Shown: positions 56,001-64,000 of the stretch, one piece after another
Layout: every line of letters begins with the position of its first letter
Position numbering within the stretch: the first letter of the stretch is position 1
NCBI RefSeq assembly: GCF_021887715.1
Contig: NZ_JAIQXX010000007.1
Coordinates: 62,001 to 126,000, forward strand
Reading direction: 5' to 3'
From: Winogradskyella immobilis
GTDB taxonomy: Bacteria > Bacteroidota > Bacteroidia > Flavobacteriales > Flavobacteriaceae
DNA: 64,000 nucleotides
The notes under the pieces: model-generated
Databases searched by the model: none
The model's input: only the letters and a program-made list of their open reading frames with translations
Told to the model about the DNA's origin: nothing
Made by a program: the position numbers and the translations under genes

Positions 56001-56740
56001 GCTAATTCTCTCTCGTACACTCCATTAATTCTAGTTAAAGACACTACAATGGCTGCCATAGCCGAAGCAACTGTACCTCCATGAAAATTAGTATATTCAA
56101 CACTTGTTCCGATTGCTATTCTATAGGTTCTAAGCATTCCGTCATCCGCATTTCTATTAAATGTTTGTAGACTAGATGTTTCATACTTAGCATCAACGAC
56201 ATCACATTGTAAAACATTAGAACTCGATATATCTCCTTTGTTATATACAACATAAGAGTTATTGGTTGCAAAAGGATCTATAAGTTGAGTTGAAGTGTTA
56301 CTTGTTAATATCATAGCATGCAACCCTAAAGTGGTAATACTAAATCTAATGGTAGAACTCGCGTCTTTTAAACTCTGACCAACATAAGATCTCAATCCTG
56401 TATATTTCTCTTGAAGTTGTGGTTCCATCACTGAAGCTTCTATAATCTTAAAAGCTTCAAACTCTCCATTAGAATTTGGGAAATCTATAGTAACTGCATT
56501 GGCCCAACCTTGTGCACTTCGCTTAGGTACATTAGCCAATATTTGCTTTAAGCCTTCAATATCTAATCTGTAATAATTAGCCTTATCGGGTTGTGATTGT
56601 CTTGCAAGCACTGTACTTCTTGATGCTACATCTTTAGTTGTTTTTGTCCAAAATCTATTATTCTGAGCAGAACCTGTTAAAAAAGATAATAAGAGTATGG
56701 TTACTAAAACAAATTTTAGATTCGTATATGTCTTTTTCAT
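53054..56740 (-). CDS. T9SS-exported reprolysin-like metalloprotease with TSP3 repeats and gliding-type C-terminal domain
   Basis: 1228 residues. Domain order: signal peptide (LVTILLLSFLTGSAQ); prodomain; reprolysin-like zinc peptidase (about 200-420) with HEIGHQFGANH and the Met-turn region (GTTIMGYAGIC); Ig-like and fibronectin-type segments (about 425-860); proprotein-convertase P-domain (about 870-1000; LILSLENPAGDRIIL, GDWSLIISDNASQD); four calcium-binding thrombospondin type-3 repeats (about 1010-1145); T9SS type B C-terminal sorting domain (NDTWTIININLFPDTTVKIF...RWGNEVFSS). Secreted to the cell surface or medium by type IX secretion. Immediately upstream of its PorP/SprF partner. Confidence 0.95.
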   Translation of the reverse strand: MKKTYTNLKFVLVTILLLSFLTGSAQNNRFWTKTTKDVASRSTVLARQSQPDKANYYRLDIEGLKQILANVPKRSAQGWANAVTIDFPNSNGEFEAFKIIEASVMEPQLQEKYTGLRSYVGQSLKDASSTIRFSITTLGLHAMILTSNTSTQLIDPFATNNSYVVYNKGDISSSNVLQCDVVDAKYETSSLQTFNRNADDGMLRTYRIAIGTSVEYTNFHGGTVASAMAAIVVSLTRINGVYERELAITLPLIANNDQLISTSGNSIFGNTSAVINTSTNTINGIIGANNYDIGHVFSTGSGGVAFLASVCTTNKGGGTTGLANPAGDTFDVDFAAHEIGHQFGANHTWNGNTGSCQPNDMSPSTAFEPASGTTIMGYAGICPPQNVQNNSDDYFHQISLQEIFTNITIGNSTCATLTATGNSAPTAEAGDSFTIPASTPYKLIGASTDVDGTASHTFTWEQFDLGPTGVPTDVTASGPVVRSRRGTNDPIRYIPTLDHIIANGGVSDTWERLVSVSRDLNFRLTVRDNIPTGGQSAVDDMRVTVDANAGPFIVTSQTTTETWNAGSVQTITWDVAGTDGGSVNTPNVNILLSIDGGFTYPFTLASSIPNNGSANVSIPSVGSDVSTARIMVEGDNNIFFSINTTDISIEESEFTLTADNDIINVCTPDDAVFNFTYNRFLGFTGETFFSTTGLPSGVTATFSQTSAVADNTNVTLTISGIGNLALGNYPFFIVGTSGSIVRETAVQFNVFDANFGTINLISPPNGDTTVMANNAMFSWSADTNALTYEIDIALDTNFANIVESATVSMPNYTATNLASNTMYFWRVRAVNICGVGAYSEANFTTVDIQCQTFNASDTPINIPDNNATGISSTIAVNSGVIITDINVTVNITHTWVSDLILSLENPAGDRIILSNRNGGSGDNYNGTVFDQEATFSIASGVPPFIGSFVPDGDLSNFYGGVSSGDWSLIISDNASQDIGQLNSWAIEICGSPSPDSDGDTIPDTVDNCPMIANTDQSDMDNDGVGDVCDDDIDGDGILNGDDNCPTIANANQEDIDGDGIGDPCDEDSDGDGILNLDDNCPLIPNINQEDLDDDGIGDPCDLDDDGDGVLDDVDNCPLTFNPDQSDVDADGLGDVCDPELTANEVVSPNNDGVNDTWTIININLFPDTTVKIFNRWGNEVFSSNNYNNDWGGTNGNSGSLLPSGSYYYQIDESGAGTNIITGWLYLVY
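53330..53765 (-). repeat. Four tandem 108-bp TSP3 repeats
   Basis: The codons for DNCP recur at 53391, 53499, 53607 and 53715, exactly 108 bp (36 residues) apart, each unit carrying DxDGDG calcium loops. Confidence 0.9.
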
Positions 56741-56861
56741 TTCTATTAGAAACTTAAATTCTATTTTTTAATTGTCAATTTACTACTTTTTATAATAATG
56801 GTTTCAAAATTTATCATTCAAAATTAATTCTTGCTTTTACCTCAATAACTAAAACAAAATG

Positions 56862-56869
56862 TAATTTTG
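56862..56869 (+). promoter_or_regulatory. -7 box (TAATTTTG) of ribF
   Basis: Exact TAnnTTTG, 12 nt before ATG 56882. It overlaps an in-frame TTG at 56867 and so argues against that start. Confidence 0.6.
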
Positions 56870-56881
56870 TGTTTTATTTTT

Positions 56882-57814
56882 ATGATGTCAAAAGAAAATC
56901 AAAATTCACAATCTTCATGCCAGAATAGTGTTGTTACCATTGGCACTTTTGATGGTCTTCATATTGGACATCAAAAAATATTGAACAGAGTTTTAGACAT
57001 TTCAAGAGTCAAAGATTTAAACGCAACTGTGCTAACATTATTTCCGCATCCAAGGATGGTGCTTCAAAAAGACAGCTCTATTAGGCTGTTAAATACAATT
57101 GATGAGCGTATTGCATTATTAAAACAGTTTAACATTAAGTGTGTTGTTGTTAAGACATTTACTAAAGATTTTGCTGACCTATCAGCTAGAGACTATGTAA
57201 AAAACATATTGGTAGATGAGTTAAACGTAAAACAAATTGTTATAGGTTACGATCATCATTTTGGCAAAAATAGAAGCGCAAATATTAATGATTTAAAAAT
57301 GTTTGCTAACGAGTTCCATTTTGGAATTGAAGAAATTACAGCTCAAGATATTGAAGACGTTACAGTAAGTTCTACAAAAATAAGAAAAGCCCTAGATCAT
57401 GGCAATGTCTCTTTAGCCAATTCATATTTAGGATACACCTACTTTTTAACGGGTACTGTTGTTAAAGGAAAACGTATAGGGCGAACTATTAAATTTCCAA
57501 CAGCCAATATACATATCAAAGAAGATTATAAACTTATTCCTAAAGATGGTGTTTATGTGGTGTCTTCTATAATTGATACTATTACTGTTTATGGGATGAT
57601 GAATATTGGAAACAATCCTACGGTAGATGGAAAAGCAAAATCTATTGAAGTTCACTTTTTTAATTTCAATACCGATATTTATAATAAAACTTTAAAAATT
57701 GAAATGCATACGCGTCTTAGGGATGAACGTAAATACGACTCTGTAGATCTATTACGCCAACAATTACAGCGCGATAAAGAAGCTTCTTTAAATTATATTG
57801 AAACTCTAAAATGA
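56882..57814 (+). CDS. ribF: Bifunctional riboflavin kinase/FAD synthetase
   Basis: 310 residues. Makes FMN and FAD from riboflavin. N-terminal nucleotidyltransferase (about 15-175; VVTIGTFDGLHIGHQKIL, with the KIRKAL after DVTVSSTKIRKAL) and C-terminal flavokinase (about 185-305; GTVVKGKRIGRTIKFPTANI). Short leader from the -7 box. Stop overlaps the start of the HTTM gene by four bases (ATGA). Confidence 0.96.
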   Translation: MMSKENQNSQSSCQNSVVTIGTFDGLHIGHQKILNRVLDISRVKDLNATVLTLFPHPRMVLQKDSSIRLLNTIDERIALLKQFNIKCVVVKTFTKDFADLSARDYVKNILVDELNVKQIVIGYDHHFGKNRSANINDLKMFANEFHFGIEEITAQDIEDVTVSSTKIRKALDHGNVSLANSYLGYTYFLTGTVVKGKRIGRTIKFPTANIHIKEDYKLIPKDGVYVVSSIIDTITVYGMMNIGNNPTVDGKAKSIEVHFFNFNTDIYNKTLKIEMHTRLRDERKYDSVDLLRQQLQRDKEASLNYIETLK

Positions 57815-59136
57815 AAACTTTTTTATTTAAACATATAGATAATTCCTCTTTAATTGTTTTCAGAATTATTTTTGGGTTGCTATGTTTTTTAGAATCCGTT
57901 GGAGCCATTTTTACAGGTTGGATTAAACGTGTCTTTATAGATCCTGAATTTACATTTACATTTATTGGGTTTGAATGGTTACAACCGTTACCAGGAAATT
58001 GGATGTATGCTTATTATGCTATAATGGGCATATTTGGTTTTCTAATCATGATAGGTTATAAATACAGAGCTAGTGCCTTAGCATTTGCAATACTATGGTC
58101 TTGCACATATTTAATGCAAAAATCATCGTATAATAATCATTATTATCTTTTAATGGTTTTGAGTTTTATTATGGTCATTTTACCAGCACATCGCTATGCG
58201 TCGATTGATGTAAGATTAAACCCAAAATTAAAACGTATATCAATGCCTAACTGGTGCAAATGGATATTTGTAATTCAGCTTTTTATTGTCTACACCTATG
58301 CTTCAGCTGCAAAATTGTACCCAGATTGGTTAGATGCTTCTGTTGTTGGTTTATTAATGAAAGGGAAGGCAAATTATCCTATTATCGGAGGTTTGCTTCA
58401 ACAGCAATATGTACATTACTTTATTGCTTATGCAGGAATTCTTTTTGATGGACTTATCATTCCATTACTACTTTGGAAAAAAACACGCAAATATGCATTT
58501 TTTGCTTCTATATTTTTTCATTTATTTAATTCCATAGTATTGCAAATTGGTATTTTTCCATACTTATCTTTAGCCTTTACCTTGTTCTTTTTTGACGCTA
58601 AAACCATTCAGAATATCTTTTTAAAAAAGAAACCTTTATATGTTGATTCTGAAATTAAAACTCCGAGATACGCCAAAATATTTCAAATTGGTTTTGTCAT
58701 TTTTTTTAGTATTCAAGTCGGTTTACCACTTCGTCATTATTTTATTAAAGATAATGTGTTATGGACCGAAGAAGGACATCGTCTATCTTGGCGTATGATG
58801 CTACGTAGTAAAAGTGGATCAATCTATTTTACAATTATTGACCGTGCTACAAACAATACCATTCCTATTCGTTTAAAAGATCATTTAAGCGCAAAACAAT
58901 TAAAAAATCTAGCTACAAAACCAGATATGATTTGGCAATTTTCTCAACGTCTTAAACGACAATTTGCCAAAGAAGGAAAAACAATTTCTATATATGTTAG
59001 ATCCTATGTTAGTGTTAACGGAAAACGATCTCAACGGTTTATCGACCCTAAAGTAGACTTGGCTGAAATAGATTGGAATTCCTTTTCGCATAGTGAGTGG
59101 ATTTTACCATCAAAACCAGAGTCTTTATCTCAGTAA
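57811..59136 (+). CDS. HTTM-domain membrane protein (vitamin K gamma-carboxylase-like)
   Basis: 441 residues. Several membrane helices in the first 280 residues with the HTTM pattern (ESVGAIFTGWIKRVFIDPEF, SYNNHYYLLMVLSFIMVILP, YASAAKLYPDWLDASVVG), then a soluble beta-rich part (WTEEGHRLSWRMMLRSKSGS). Bacterial members resemble the human vitamin K-dependent gamma-glutamyl carboxylase, but their reaction is largely untested. Operon with ribF by a four-base overlap; a flavin link is possible but not shown. Confidence 0.88.
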   Translation: MKTFLFKHIDNSSLIVFRIIFGLLCFLESVGAIFTGWIKRVFIDPEFTFTFIGFEWLQPLPGNWMYAYYAIMGIFGFLIMIGYKYRASALAFAILWSCTYLMQKSSYNNHYYLLMVLSFIMVILPAHRYASIDVRLNPKLKRISMPNWCKWIFVIQLFIVYTYASAAKLYPDWLDASVVGLLMKGKANYPIIGGLLQQQYVHYFIAYAGILFDGLIIPLLLWKKTRKYAFFASIFFHLFNSIVLQIGIFPYLSLAFTLFFFDAKTIQNIFLKKKPLYVDSEIKTPRYAKIFQIGFVIFFSIQVGLPLRHYFIKDNVLWTEEGHRLSWRMMLRSKSGSIYFTIIDRATNNTIPIRLKDHLSAKQLKNLATKPDMIWQFSQRLKRQFAKEGKTISIYVRSYVSVNGKRSQRFIDPKVDLAEIDWNSFSHSEWILPSKPESLSQ

Positions 59137-59274
59137 TTACTTAAATTTCTTTTGTAAAATCTATATTTTGTATCCTAAGAATTCGCAAAATTTAGATATA
59201 CAGAAGTAGCTAGTTAGTTCGTCCATAAAATTTTTTCATTGTGGTTTTAAAAGCACACAATTAAAAATTTCATG

Positions 59275-59282
59275 TACTTTTG
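59275..59282 (+). promoter_or_regulatory. -7 box (TACTTTTG) of serS
   Basis: Exact TAnnTTTG, 20 nt before the ATG. Confidence 0.6.
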
Positions 59283-59302
59283 TAGCTTAAATTTTTTTAC
59301 TC

Positions 59303-60574
59303 ATGTTACAGGTTCCTTTTATAAGAGACAACAGAGATGATATTGTTAAACGTTTAACCATAAGAAACATTGATGCTGCTAAAATGATTGATGATGTTAT
59401 TGTCTTTGACGAGCAACGTCGTCAATTACAAACACAATTAGACAATGAAAAAGCTGAGATGAACAATTTGTCTAAAGAAATAGGAAACTTATACAAATCT
59501 GGCGAAGCTCAAAAAGCTAATATTTTAAAAGAAAAAACGACTCAATTAAAAGATTCTATTAAAGACTTAGAGCTACAGCTTACTAATAAAGCGGATGCTT
59601 TAAATGAGTTACTATATAAAATCCCTAATGTTCCAAACCCAATTGTTCCAACAGGAAATACGGATGATGATAATGAAGAGGTGTTTAGAGAAGGAGAAAT
59701 CCCTGTATTGTTTGAAGGAGCATTACCGCATTGGGAACTCGCTAAAAAATACGATATCATTGATTTTGAATTAGGTAATAAAATTACAGGCGCAGGTTTC
59801 CCTGTTTATAAAGGAAAAGGAGCACGTTTACAACGTGCTTTAATTGCCTACTTTTTAGATAAGAATACGGCAGCTGGTTATACAGAATACCAATTACCGC
59901 ATTTAGTTAATGAGGCTTCTGGTTTTGGCACAGGACAATTGCCTGATAAAGAAGGACAGATGTATCATGTTACTGGAGATAACTTGTATTTAATTCCTAC
60001 TGCTGAAGTTCCTGGCACCAATATTTTTAGAAATGTATTATTAAATGCATCTGATTTGCCTATTGGTATTACAGGTTATACACCATGTTTTAGACGTGAA
60101 GCAGGAAGTTATGGTGCGCATGTAAGAGGTTTAAATCGTTTGCACCAATTTGATAAAGTTGAGATTTTACGTGTAGAACATCCTTCTAAGTCTTATGAAG
60201 CCTTAGATACTATGGTCAATCATGTAAAAGGTATTATGCGAGAGTTGAACTTGCCTTATCGTATACTTCGTCTTTGTGGTGGTGATTTAGGATTTACATC
60301 TGCATTAACTTACGATTTTGAATTGTTCTCTACCGCACAAGATCGTTGGTTAGAGATTTCTTCTATTTCTAATTTTGAAACATTCCAAGCCAATCGTCTA
60401 AAATTACGTTTTAAAAATAGTGAAGGTAAAAACGAATTAGCACACACTTTAAATGGAAGTTCTTTGGCATTGCCTAGAGTTCTTGCTGGTATTCTAGAAA
60501 ACTGTCAAACCGAAAAAGGCATTAAAATTCCAGAGGTTCTTATTCCTTATACAGGATTTGAATATATCAATTAA
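59303..60574 (+). CDS. serS: Serine-tRNA ligase
   Basis: 423 residues, standard length. N-terminal antiparallel coiled-coil arm (about 30-105) that holds the tRNA-Ser long arm, followed by the class II core with motif 2 (TPCFRREAGSYGAHVRGLNR) and motif 3 (LNGSSLALPRVLAGILENCQ). Charges tRNA-Ser and tRNA-Sec in the cytoplasm. Single-gene unit. Confidence 0.97.
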   Translation: MLQVPFIRDNRDDIVKRLTIRNIDAAKMIDDVIVFDEQRRQLQTQLDNEKAEMNNLSKEIGNLYKSGEAQKANILKEKTTQLKDSIKDLELQLTNKADALNELLYKIPNVPNPIVPTGNTDDDNEEVFREGEIPVLFEGALPHWELAKKYDIIDFELGNKITGAGFPVYKGKGARLQRALIAYFLDKNTAAGYTEYQLPHLVNEASGFGTGQLPDKEGQMYHVTGDNLYLIPTAEVPGTNIFRNVLLNASDLPIGITGYTPCFRREAGSYGAHVRGLNRLHQFDKVEILRVEHPSKSYEALDTMVNHVKGIMRELNLPYRILRLCGGDLGFTSALTYDFELFSTAQDRWLEISSISNFETFQANRLKLRFKNSEGKNELAHTLNGSSLALPRVLAGILENCQTEKGIKIPEVLIPYTGFEYIN

Positions 60575-60704
60575 AGTTAGTTTTTTCTTTCTTAATGTCG
60601 ATTAAGTGTTAAAAAATAACGTTATTCAACGATTTTTTAATATTTATTATTGTTTTTATATTGATTTTTAAGAAGTTAGCATTTCAGAATAAACTAACCT
60701 ACTT

Positions 60705-60773
60705 ATGAAAAATATAAAACGTATTGTATTACTGGTTTCATTAGTAATGATGGCTAGCAAAATTTTGTTTTAA
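60705..60773 (+). CDS. Possible 22-residue hydrophobic peptide
   Basis: MKNIKRIVLLVSLVMMASKI and two more residues: a basic start then one hydrophobic helix, like a membrane micro-protein or an isolated signal peptide. It stands between serS and a dedicated terminator 28 nt after its stop, and lacks a clear -7 box. Could equally be a degraded gene remnant or chance. Confidence 0.3.
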   Translation: MKNIKRIVLLVSLVMMASKILF

Positions 60774-60801
60774 AACAATAGTAAATAATTATAAATCCAT
60801 A

Positions 60802-60836
60802 AAATACCTTAACACCTAGTTAAGGTATTTTTTTTA
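60802..60836 (+). terminator. Rho-independent terminator before the TPR gene
   Basis: 12-bp stem (AAATACCTTAAC / GTTAAGGTATTT), 5-nt loop, and more than six T. It ends transcripts from serS or from the small ORF. Confidence 0.92.
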
Positions 60837-60886
60837 TCAAAACATTCACAATATCTAAACACTTCATTTGTTATATTTACACCACT

Positions 60887-62773
60887 ATGCAATTAAAAAA
60901 ATCAATTGTTATATATATATGCCTTGTTTTTGTTGGCACATTTAGTTTTGCGCAAAACGTAAAGCCAAAAACTCAAGCTCAAATAGAGATTGAAAAAAAG
61001 GCTAAAGAGCTCCAACAACTCAGAGAATTAGAGCGCCAACAAGAAATGCAACAATTGCTAATAGCTGACGGTTATTTTAAAAAAGGGGAGTTTCAAAAAG
61101 CACTTTTATCTTATAAAAAATTATACGATAAAAAACCTTTTAGAACAGATTACATCTATAAAATGGTAAGCACTCACCAGCAACTCGAAGATTATGATGC
61201 TTCAGAAAAACTTATAGATTCTGCTTTACAAAAAAGAGCAAACCCATCACTTTTAATAGAACTTGGTTACAATTATCAACTTAAAGATAGTATAGATATT
61301 GCAAATAAATTATACCAAGAGGCTATTAATTTTATTGACGAAAGAGCTACACATATATATGCTATAGGACAAAGGTTTGAACAACATTCTTTATCAGAAC
61401 AAGCCATTATGGCTTACGAAAGAGCTGCACCTTTATTGCCCGAACGTAATTTTAGTATTCAATTGGCTCGCATTTATGGAGATCAAGGTAACATAGAAAA
61501 AATGTTTTCTAACTACATTGATTATATTGCCTACAGACCAGAAAATTTAAATAATATAAAACGTTCTTTTAATGATTTTGTGTCAGAGAATAAAGACAAT
61601 GAAAATAATGGTATTCTCAGAAGAACATTACTATTACGTATACAAAAACAACCAGACACTTATTGGTACGAGTTGTTGAGTTGGCTTTATGTTCAAGAAA
61701 AACAATACAGTAAATCTTTTGCCCAAGAAAAGGCTTTGTATAGAAGAAATCCTGAAAGCTTAGACCGTATTATCGACTTAGCAATAACAGCAATGAATGA
61801 TGATCAAAAAGATGTTGCAACTACGATCTTTAATTACATTTTAGAAGCGTCTCAAGATACTGGCACTGTGCTTTTAGCGCACCAATATCTTCTAGAAATA
61901 GAAACAGATACTGCTTCTAAAAAAGATCTAAAAGCTATTGATAATAAATACCAAGATCTTTTTAATACTTATGGCAAGTTTGAATCTACCATATCGTTAC
62001 AATTAGCTTATGGAAATTTTTTAGCCTTCTATTACGACCAACCAGAAACAGCTTCCGCATTTTTAAAGCAAACATCTCAACTAGATGTTTCTCCCTATCA
62101 AAAAGCAACCATAAAGTTGAAGCTCGCTGATATATTAGTATTACAAGAAAAATTTAATGAAGCTCTAATTTATTATTCGCAGATACATTCTAATCTTAAA
62201 AATAGTACTATAGCTCAACAAGCACGATTTAAGGTTGCGAAAACAAGTTATTATAAAGGAGATTTTGAATGGGCAGAATCACAACTTAAAATTCTAAAAT
62301 CATCAACATCTCAATTAATAGCTAATGATGCTTTAGATTTAAAATTATTGATTTCAGATAACAAATACGAAGACAGTACACAAACAGCTCTGAAGTATTA
62401 TGCTAAAGCCGATCTATTAGCGTTTCAGAATAAAACGGATGAAGCTATTTCTCTACTCGATAAAATTTTAACTGAACATAAAGGAGAAAGTATTACCGAC
62501 CAAACCTTATACCAACAAGCTAAACTGTACGAACAACAGAGACAATACGAGAAAGCTGCTATAAACTATCAAACCATAATTAAAGATTATCGCGAAGATA
62601 TTTTAATCGATGATGCTTATTATTATTTAGCAGAACTCTACAACAACTATTTGGCAAAACCTGAAGAAGCCAAACCGCTTTACGAAAAAATAATTTTTGA
62701 GTACGAAGACAGTATCTACTTTGTAGAAGCCCGAAAGAAATTTAGAATGTTACGTGGGGATGCTATTAATTAG
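60887..62773 (+). CDS. Secreted tetratricopeptide-repeat protein
   Basis: 628 residues. Signal peptide (YICLVFVGTFSFAQ), a charged coiled-coil stretch (about 28-60, KKAKELQQLRELERQQEMQQ), then TPR units through the rest (DGYFKKGEFQKALLSYKKLY; AKLYEQQRQYEKAAINYQTI). TPR arrays mediate protein contacts; a periplasmic scaffold is likely. The synteny serS-TPR-DUF4286-rsmA is, as I recall, common in Flavobacteriaceae. Confidence 0.88.
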   Translation: MQLKKSIVIYICLVFVGTFSFAQNVKPKTQAQIEIEKKAKELQQLRELERQQEMQQLLIADGYFKKGEFQKALLSYKKLYDKKPFRTDYIYKMVSTHQQLEDYDASEKLIDSALQKRANPSLLIELGYNYQLKDSIDIANKLYQEAINFIDERATHIYAIGQRFEQHSLSEQAIMAYERAAPLLPERNFSIQLARIYGDQGNIEKMFSNYIDYIAYRPENLNNIKRSFNDFVSENKDNENNGILRRTLLLRIQKQPDTYWYELLSWLYVQEKQYSKSFAQEKALYRRNPESLDRIIDLAITAMNDDQKDVATTIFNYILEASQDTGTVLLAHQYLLEIETDTASKKDLKAIDNKYQDLFNTYGKFESTISLQLAYGNFLAFYYDQPETASAFLKQTSQLDVSPYQKATIKLKLADILVLQEKFNEALIYYSQIHSNLKNSTIAQQARFKVAKTSYYKGDFEWAESQLKILKSSTSQLIANDALDLKLLISDNKYEDSTQTALKYYAKADLLAFQNKTDEAISLLDKILTEHKGESITDQTLYQQAKLYEQQRQYEKAAINYQTIIKDYREDILIDDAYYYLAELYNNYLAKPEEAKPLYEKIIFEYEDSIYFVEARKKFRMLRGDAIN

Positions 62774-62821
62774 TTACTATTAACTAATATCACTACTTAG
62801 TCTCTTGACTAAAAAAATATC

Positions 62822-62829
62822 TACTTTTG
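62822..62829 (+). promoter_or_regulatory. -7 box (TACTTTTG) of the DUF4286 gene
   Basis: Exact TAnnTTTG, 32 nt before ATG 62862. It lies inside an in-frame upstream extension, so that extension is not translated. Confidence 0.6.
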
Positions 62830-62861
62830 CGTCAAATTATAAAAAGCTAACACCCAAACTA

Positions 62862-63185
62862 ATGATAATATATAACGTCACTTCAAATATAGAAGACAGT
62901 GCTCATGATGAGTGGTTAATTTGGATAAAAAAACATATTCCTCAAGTATTAGCTACAGGTAAATTTACAGAAGCAAAACTCACCAAAGTTTTAACGGAGG
63001 CCGATATAGAAGGACAAACATATTCCGTACAATATAGAGCGCATAGCAGAGAAGCTTTAGATGCGTATTATAAAGACGATGCAGAACGTTTACGCAACGA
63101 TGGTCTTCAGCGCTTTGCGGATAAAGTATTATCGTTTAGAACAGAATTAGAAATTATTGATGAGTATTCTGTAAACTTTAATTAA
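62862..63185 (+). CDS. DUF4286 family protein
   Basis: 107 residues from ATG 62862 (MIIYNVTSNIEDSAHDEWLI). The family start MIIYNVTxNI and the motif HIPQVLATGKFTEAKLTKVL match DUF4286, a ferredoxin-like alpha/beta fold of unknown role common in Bacteroidota next to rsmA. An in-frame start at 62805 would contain the -7 box and is rejected. Confidence 0.88.
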   Translation: MIIYNVTSNIEDSAHDEWLIWIKKHIPQVLATGKFTEAKLTKVLTEADIEGQTYSVQYRAHSREALDAYYKDDAERLRNDGLQRFADKVLSFRTELEIIDEYSVNFN

Positions 63186-63245
63186 GAGACTGTTTTTAGT
63201 TTTCCTACCTTAGTCTTTTAATACGTTTCATTAACTATTGTATTT

Positions 63246-64000
63246 GTGGCAAACCAACACCAAGTCAGAGCAAAAAAACACCTAGGTCAACATTTTTTAA
63301 CGGACGAGTCTATTGCGCAAGACATTGCAAATAGTCTTTCTTTAAATGGATATAAACATGTCTTAGAAATTGGCCCAGGCATGGGAGTACTCACCAAATA
63401 TTTACTTAAAAAAGACGTTACTACTCACGTTATAGAAATTGACACTGAATCGGTAGCTTATCTTAAAGCTAATTATTTAAATCTTGCTGATAGAGTTATT
63501 GAACAAGATTTTTTAAAATACAACTTAAATCATGTATTTAAAGATGAGCCTTATGCAATTATTGGTAATTTTCCATACAACATCTCTTCCCAAATTGTAT
63601 TTAAAACGCTAGAATTAAGACATCAAATTCCTGAGTTTTCTGGAATGTTTCAAAAAGAAGTCGCTTTGCGCATCTGCTCTAAAGAAGGCTCTAAAGTCTA
63701 TGGTATTTTATCGGTACTAACACAAGCATTTTATAATGCTGAGTATTTATTTACAGTACCACCAACCGTTTTTAATCCGCCACCAAAAGTAGATTCGGGA
63801 GTATTATTATTAACCCGAAAAGAAAACTATAGTTTACCATGTGACGAAAAATTATTTTTCAGAGTTGTAAAAACAGCATTTCAACAACGCAGAAAAACAT
63901 TACGTAACAGTTTAAAAACATTTAATCTGTCGGATAATTTAAAAGCAAATACTATATTTGGGCAACGACCAGAGCAATTAAACGTTTCACAATTTATTGA
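63246..64000 (+). CDS. rsmA: 16S rRNA (adenine1518/1519-N6)-dimethyltransferase, 3' partial
   Basis: The frame is open from a GTG at 63246 (reads [20 protein letters not shown]) through the right edge, about 251 residues, lacking only the last few. SAM-binding motif [16 protein letters not shown], the acidic end of strand 2 ([13 protein letters not shown]) and catalytic [12 protein letters not shown] are present, followed by the C-terminal helical domain ([15 protein letters not shown]). Dimethylates two adenines in the small-subunit rRNA. The GTG start is chosen because no in-frame ATG is near; a weak -7 box (TGTATTTG) overlaps it. Confidence 0.93.
   Translation, partial: MANQHQVRAKKHLGQHFLTDESIAQDIANSLSLNGYKHVLEIGPGMGVLTKYLLKKDVTTHVIEIDTESVAYLKANYLNLADRVIEQDFLKYNLNHVFKDEPYAIIGNFPYNISSQIVFKTLELRHQIPEFSGMFQKEVALRICSKEGSKVYGILSVLTQAFYNAEYLFTVPPTVFNPPPKVDSGVLLLTRKENYSLPCDEKLFFRVVKTAFQQRRKTLRNSLKTFNLSDNLKANTIFGQRPEQLNVSQFI

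Larger units (their letters stand above)
60575..60886. other. 312-bp gap between serS and the TPR gene
   Basis: Contains one possible 22-residue ORF (60705-60773) and a strong terminator (60802-60836). Upstream of the ORF is a weak inverted repeat GTTAG/CTAAC (60675-60698). No conventional-size gene. Confidence 0.6.

Noticed and set aside
62805-62861. Longer start for the DUF4286 protein
   Set aside because: The extension contains the -7 box TACTTTTG, and the family begins at MIIYNV.

Overview
The window comes from a low-GC Bacteroidota genome, almost certainly a marine-type Flavobacteriaceae (the Olleya/Lacinutrix/Winogradskyella neighbourhood is plausible, but the genus is not resolved). 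The support is a SusC/SusD pair, TonB-dependent receptors with carboxypeptidase-D-like N-termini, a type IX secretion protease with a gliding-type C-terminal domain next to a PorP/SprF protein, DUF4286 and DUF3109 proteins, and many promoters with the Bacteroidota -7 element TAnnTTTG and no Shine-Dalgarno sites.

Layout. 1-4.4 kb: end of an RND efflux operon (adaptor, partial, and permease). 4.4-8.7 kb: an orphan SusC/SusD nutrient importer on the minus strand. 8.9-17 kb: housekeeping genes (aspS, a ClC-type channel that lacks the gating glutamate, a cold-shock protein, tadA, dxs, dgt). 17-20 kb: a large secreted S9 peptidase. 20-28.6 kb: a probable phosphate-acquisition locus with a TonB-dependent receptor, a surface beta-helix lipoprotein, an OprP/OprO-type porin and a PiT phosphate transporter fused to a PhoU-like domain. 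Three of its transcription units are preceded by 7-bp direct repeats on an 11-bp period, the geometry of PhoB boxes. The gap before the porin also holds a four-repeat array, a -7 box and a strong terminator that together outline a roughly 100-nt small RNA. 28.6-39.6 kb: chrA, class Ia ribonucleotide reductase (nrdB-nrdA), DUF547/DUF3109, marC, an S41 protease with dCMP deaminase, and a HupE-like protein.

39.7-46.8 kb is an accessory block. It has DUF1801 and VOC proteins, then two divergent groups of secreted alpha/beta hydrolases sharing related N-terminal domains. One member is frameshifted and another lacks its lid region. A LytS-type kinase and LytTR regulator follow, and 12-bp direct repeats in the divergent hydrolase promoter are candidate LytTR sites. 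46.9-49.5 kb: tRNA-Leu(CAA), prs, rplY, pth. 49.6-52.1 kb: a small islet with an orphan membrane protein and a two-gene module (unknown protein plus XRE-ImmA/IrrE metallopeptidase) carrying a 12-bp inverted repeat ahead of each gene. 52.1-56.7 kb: PorP/SprF and a T9SS-exported reprolysin-like protease. 56.9-64 kb: ribF, an HTTM protein, serS, a TPR protein, DUF4286 and the start of rsmA.

No rRNA, CRISPR array, transposase or prophage was seen. The most original material is the Pho-box-like array with its small RNA, the XRE-ImmA module, the ClC variant, and the LytTR/hydrolase block.
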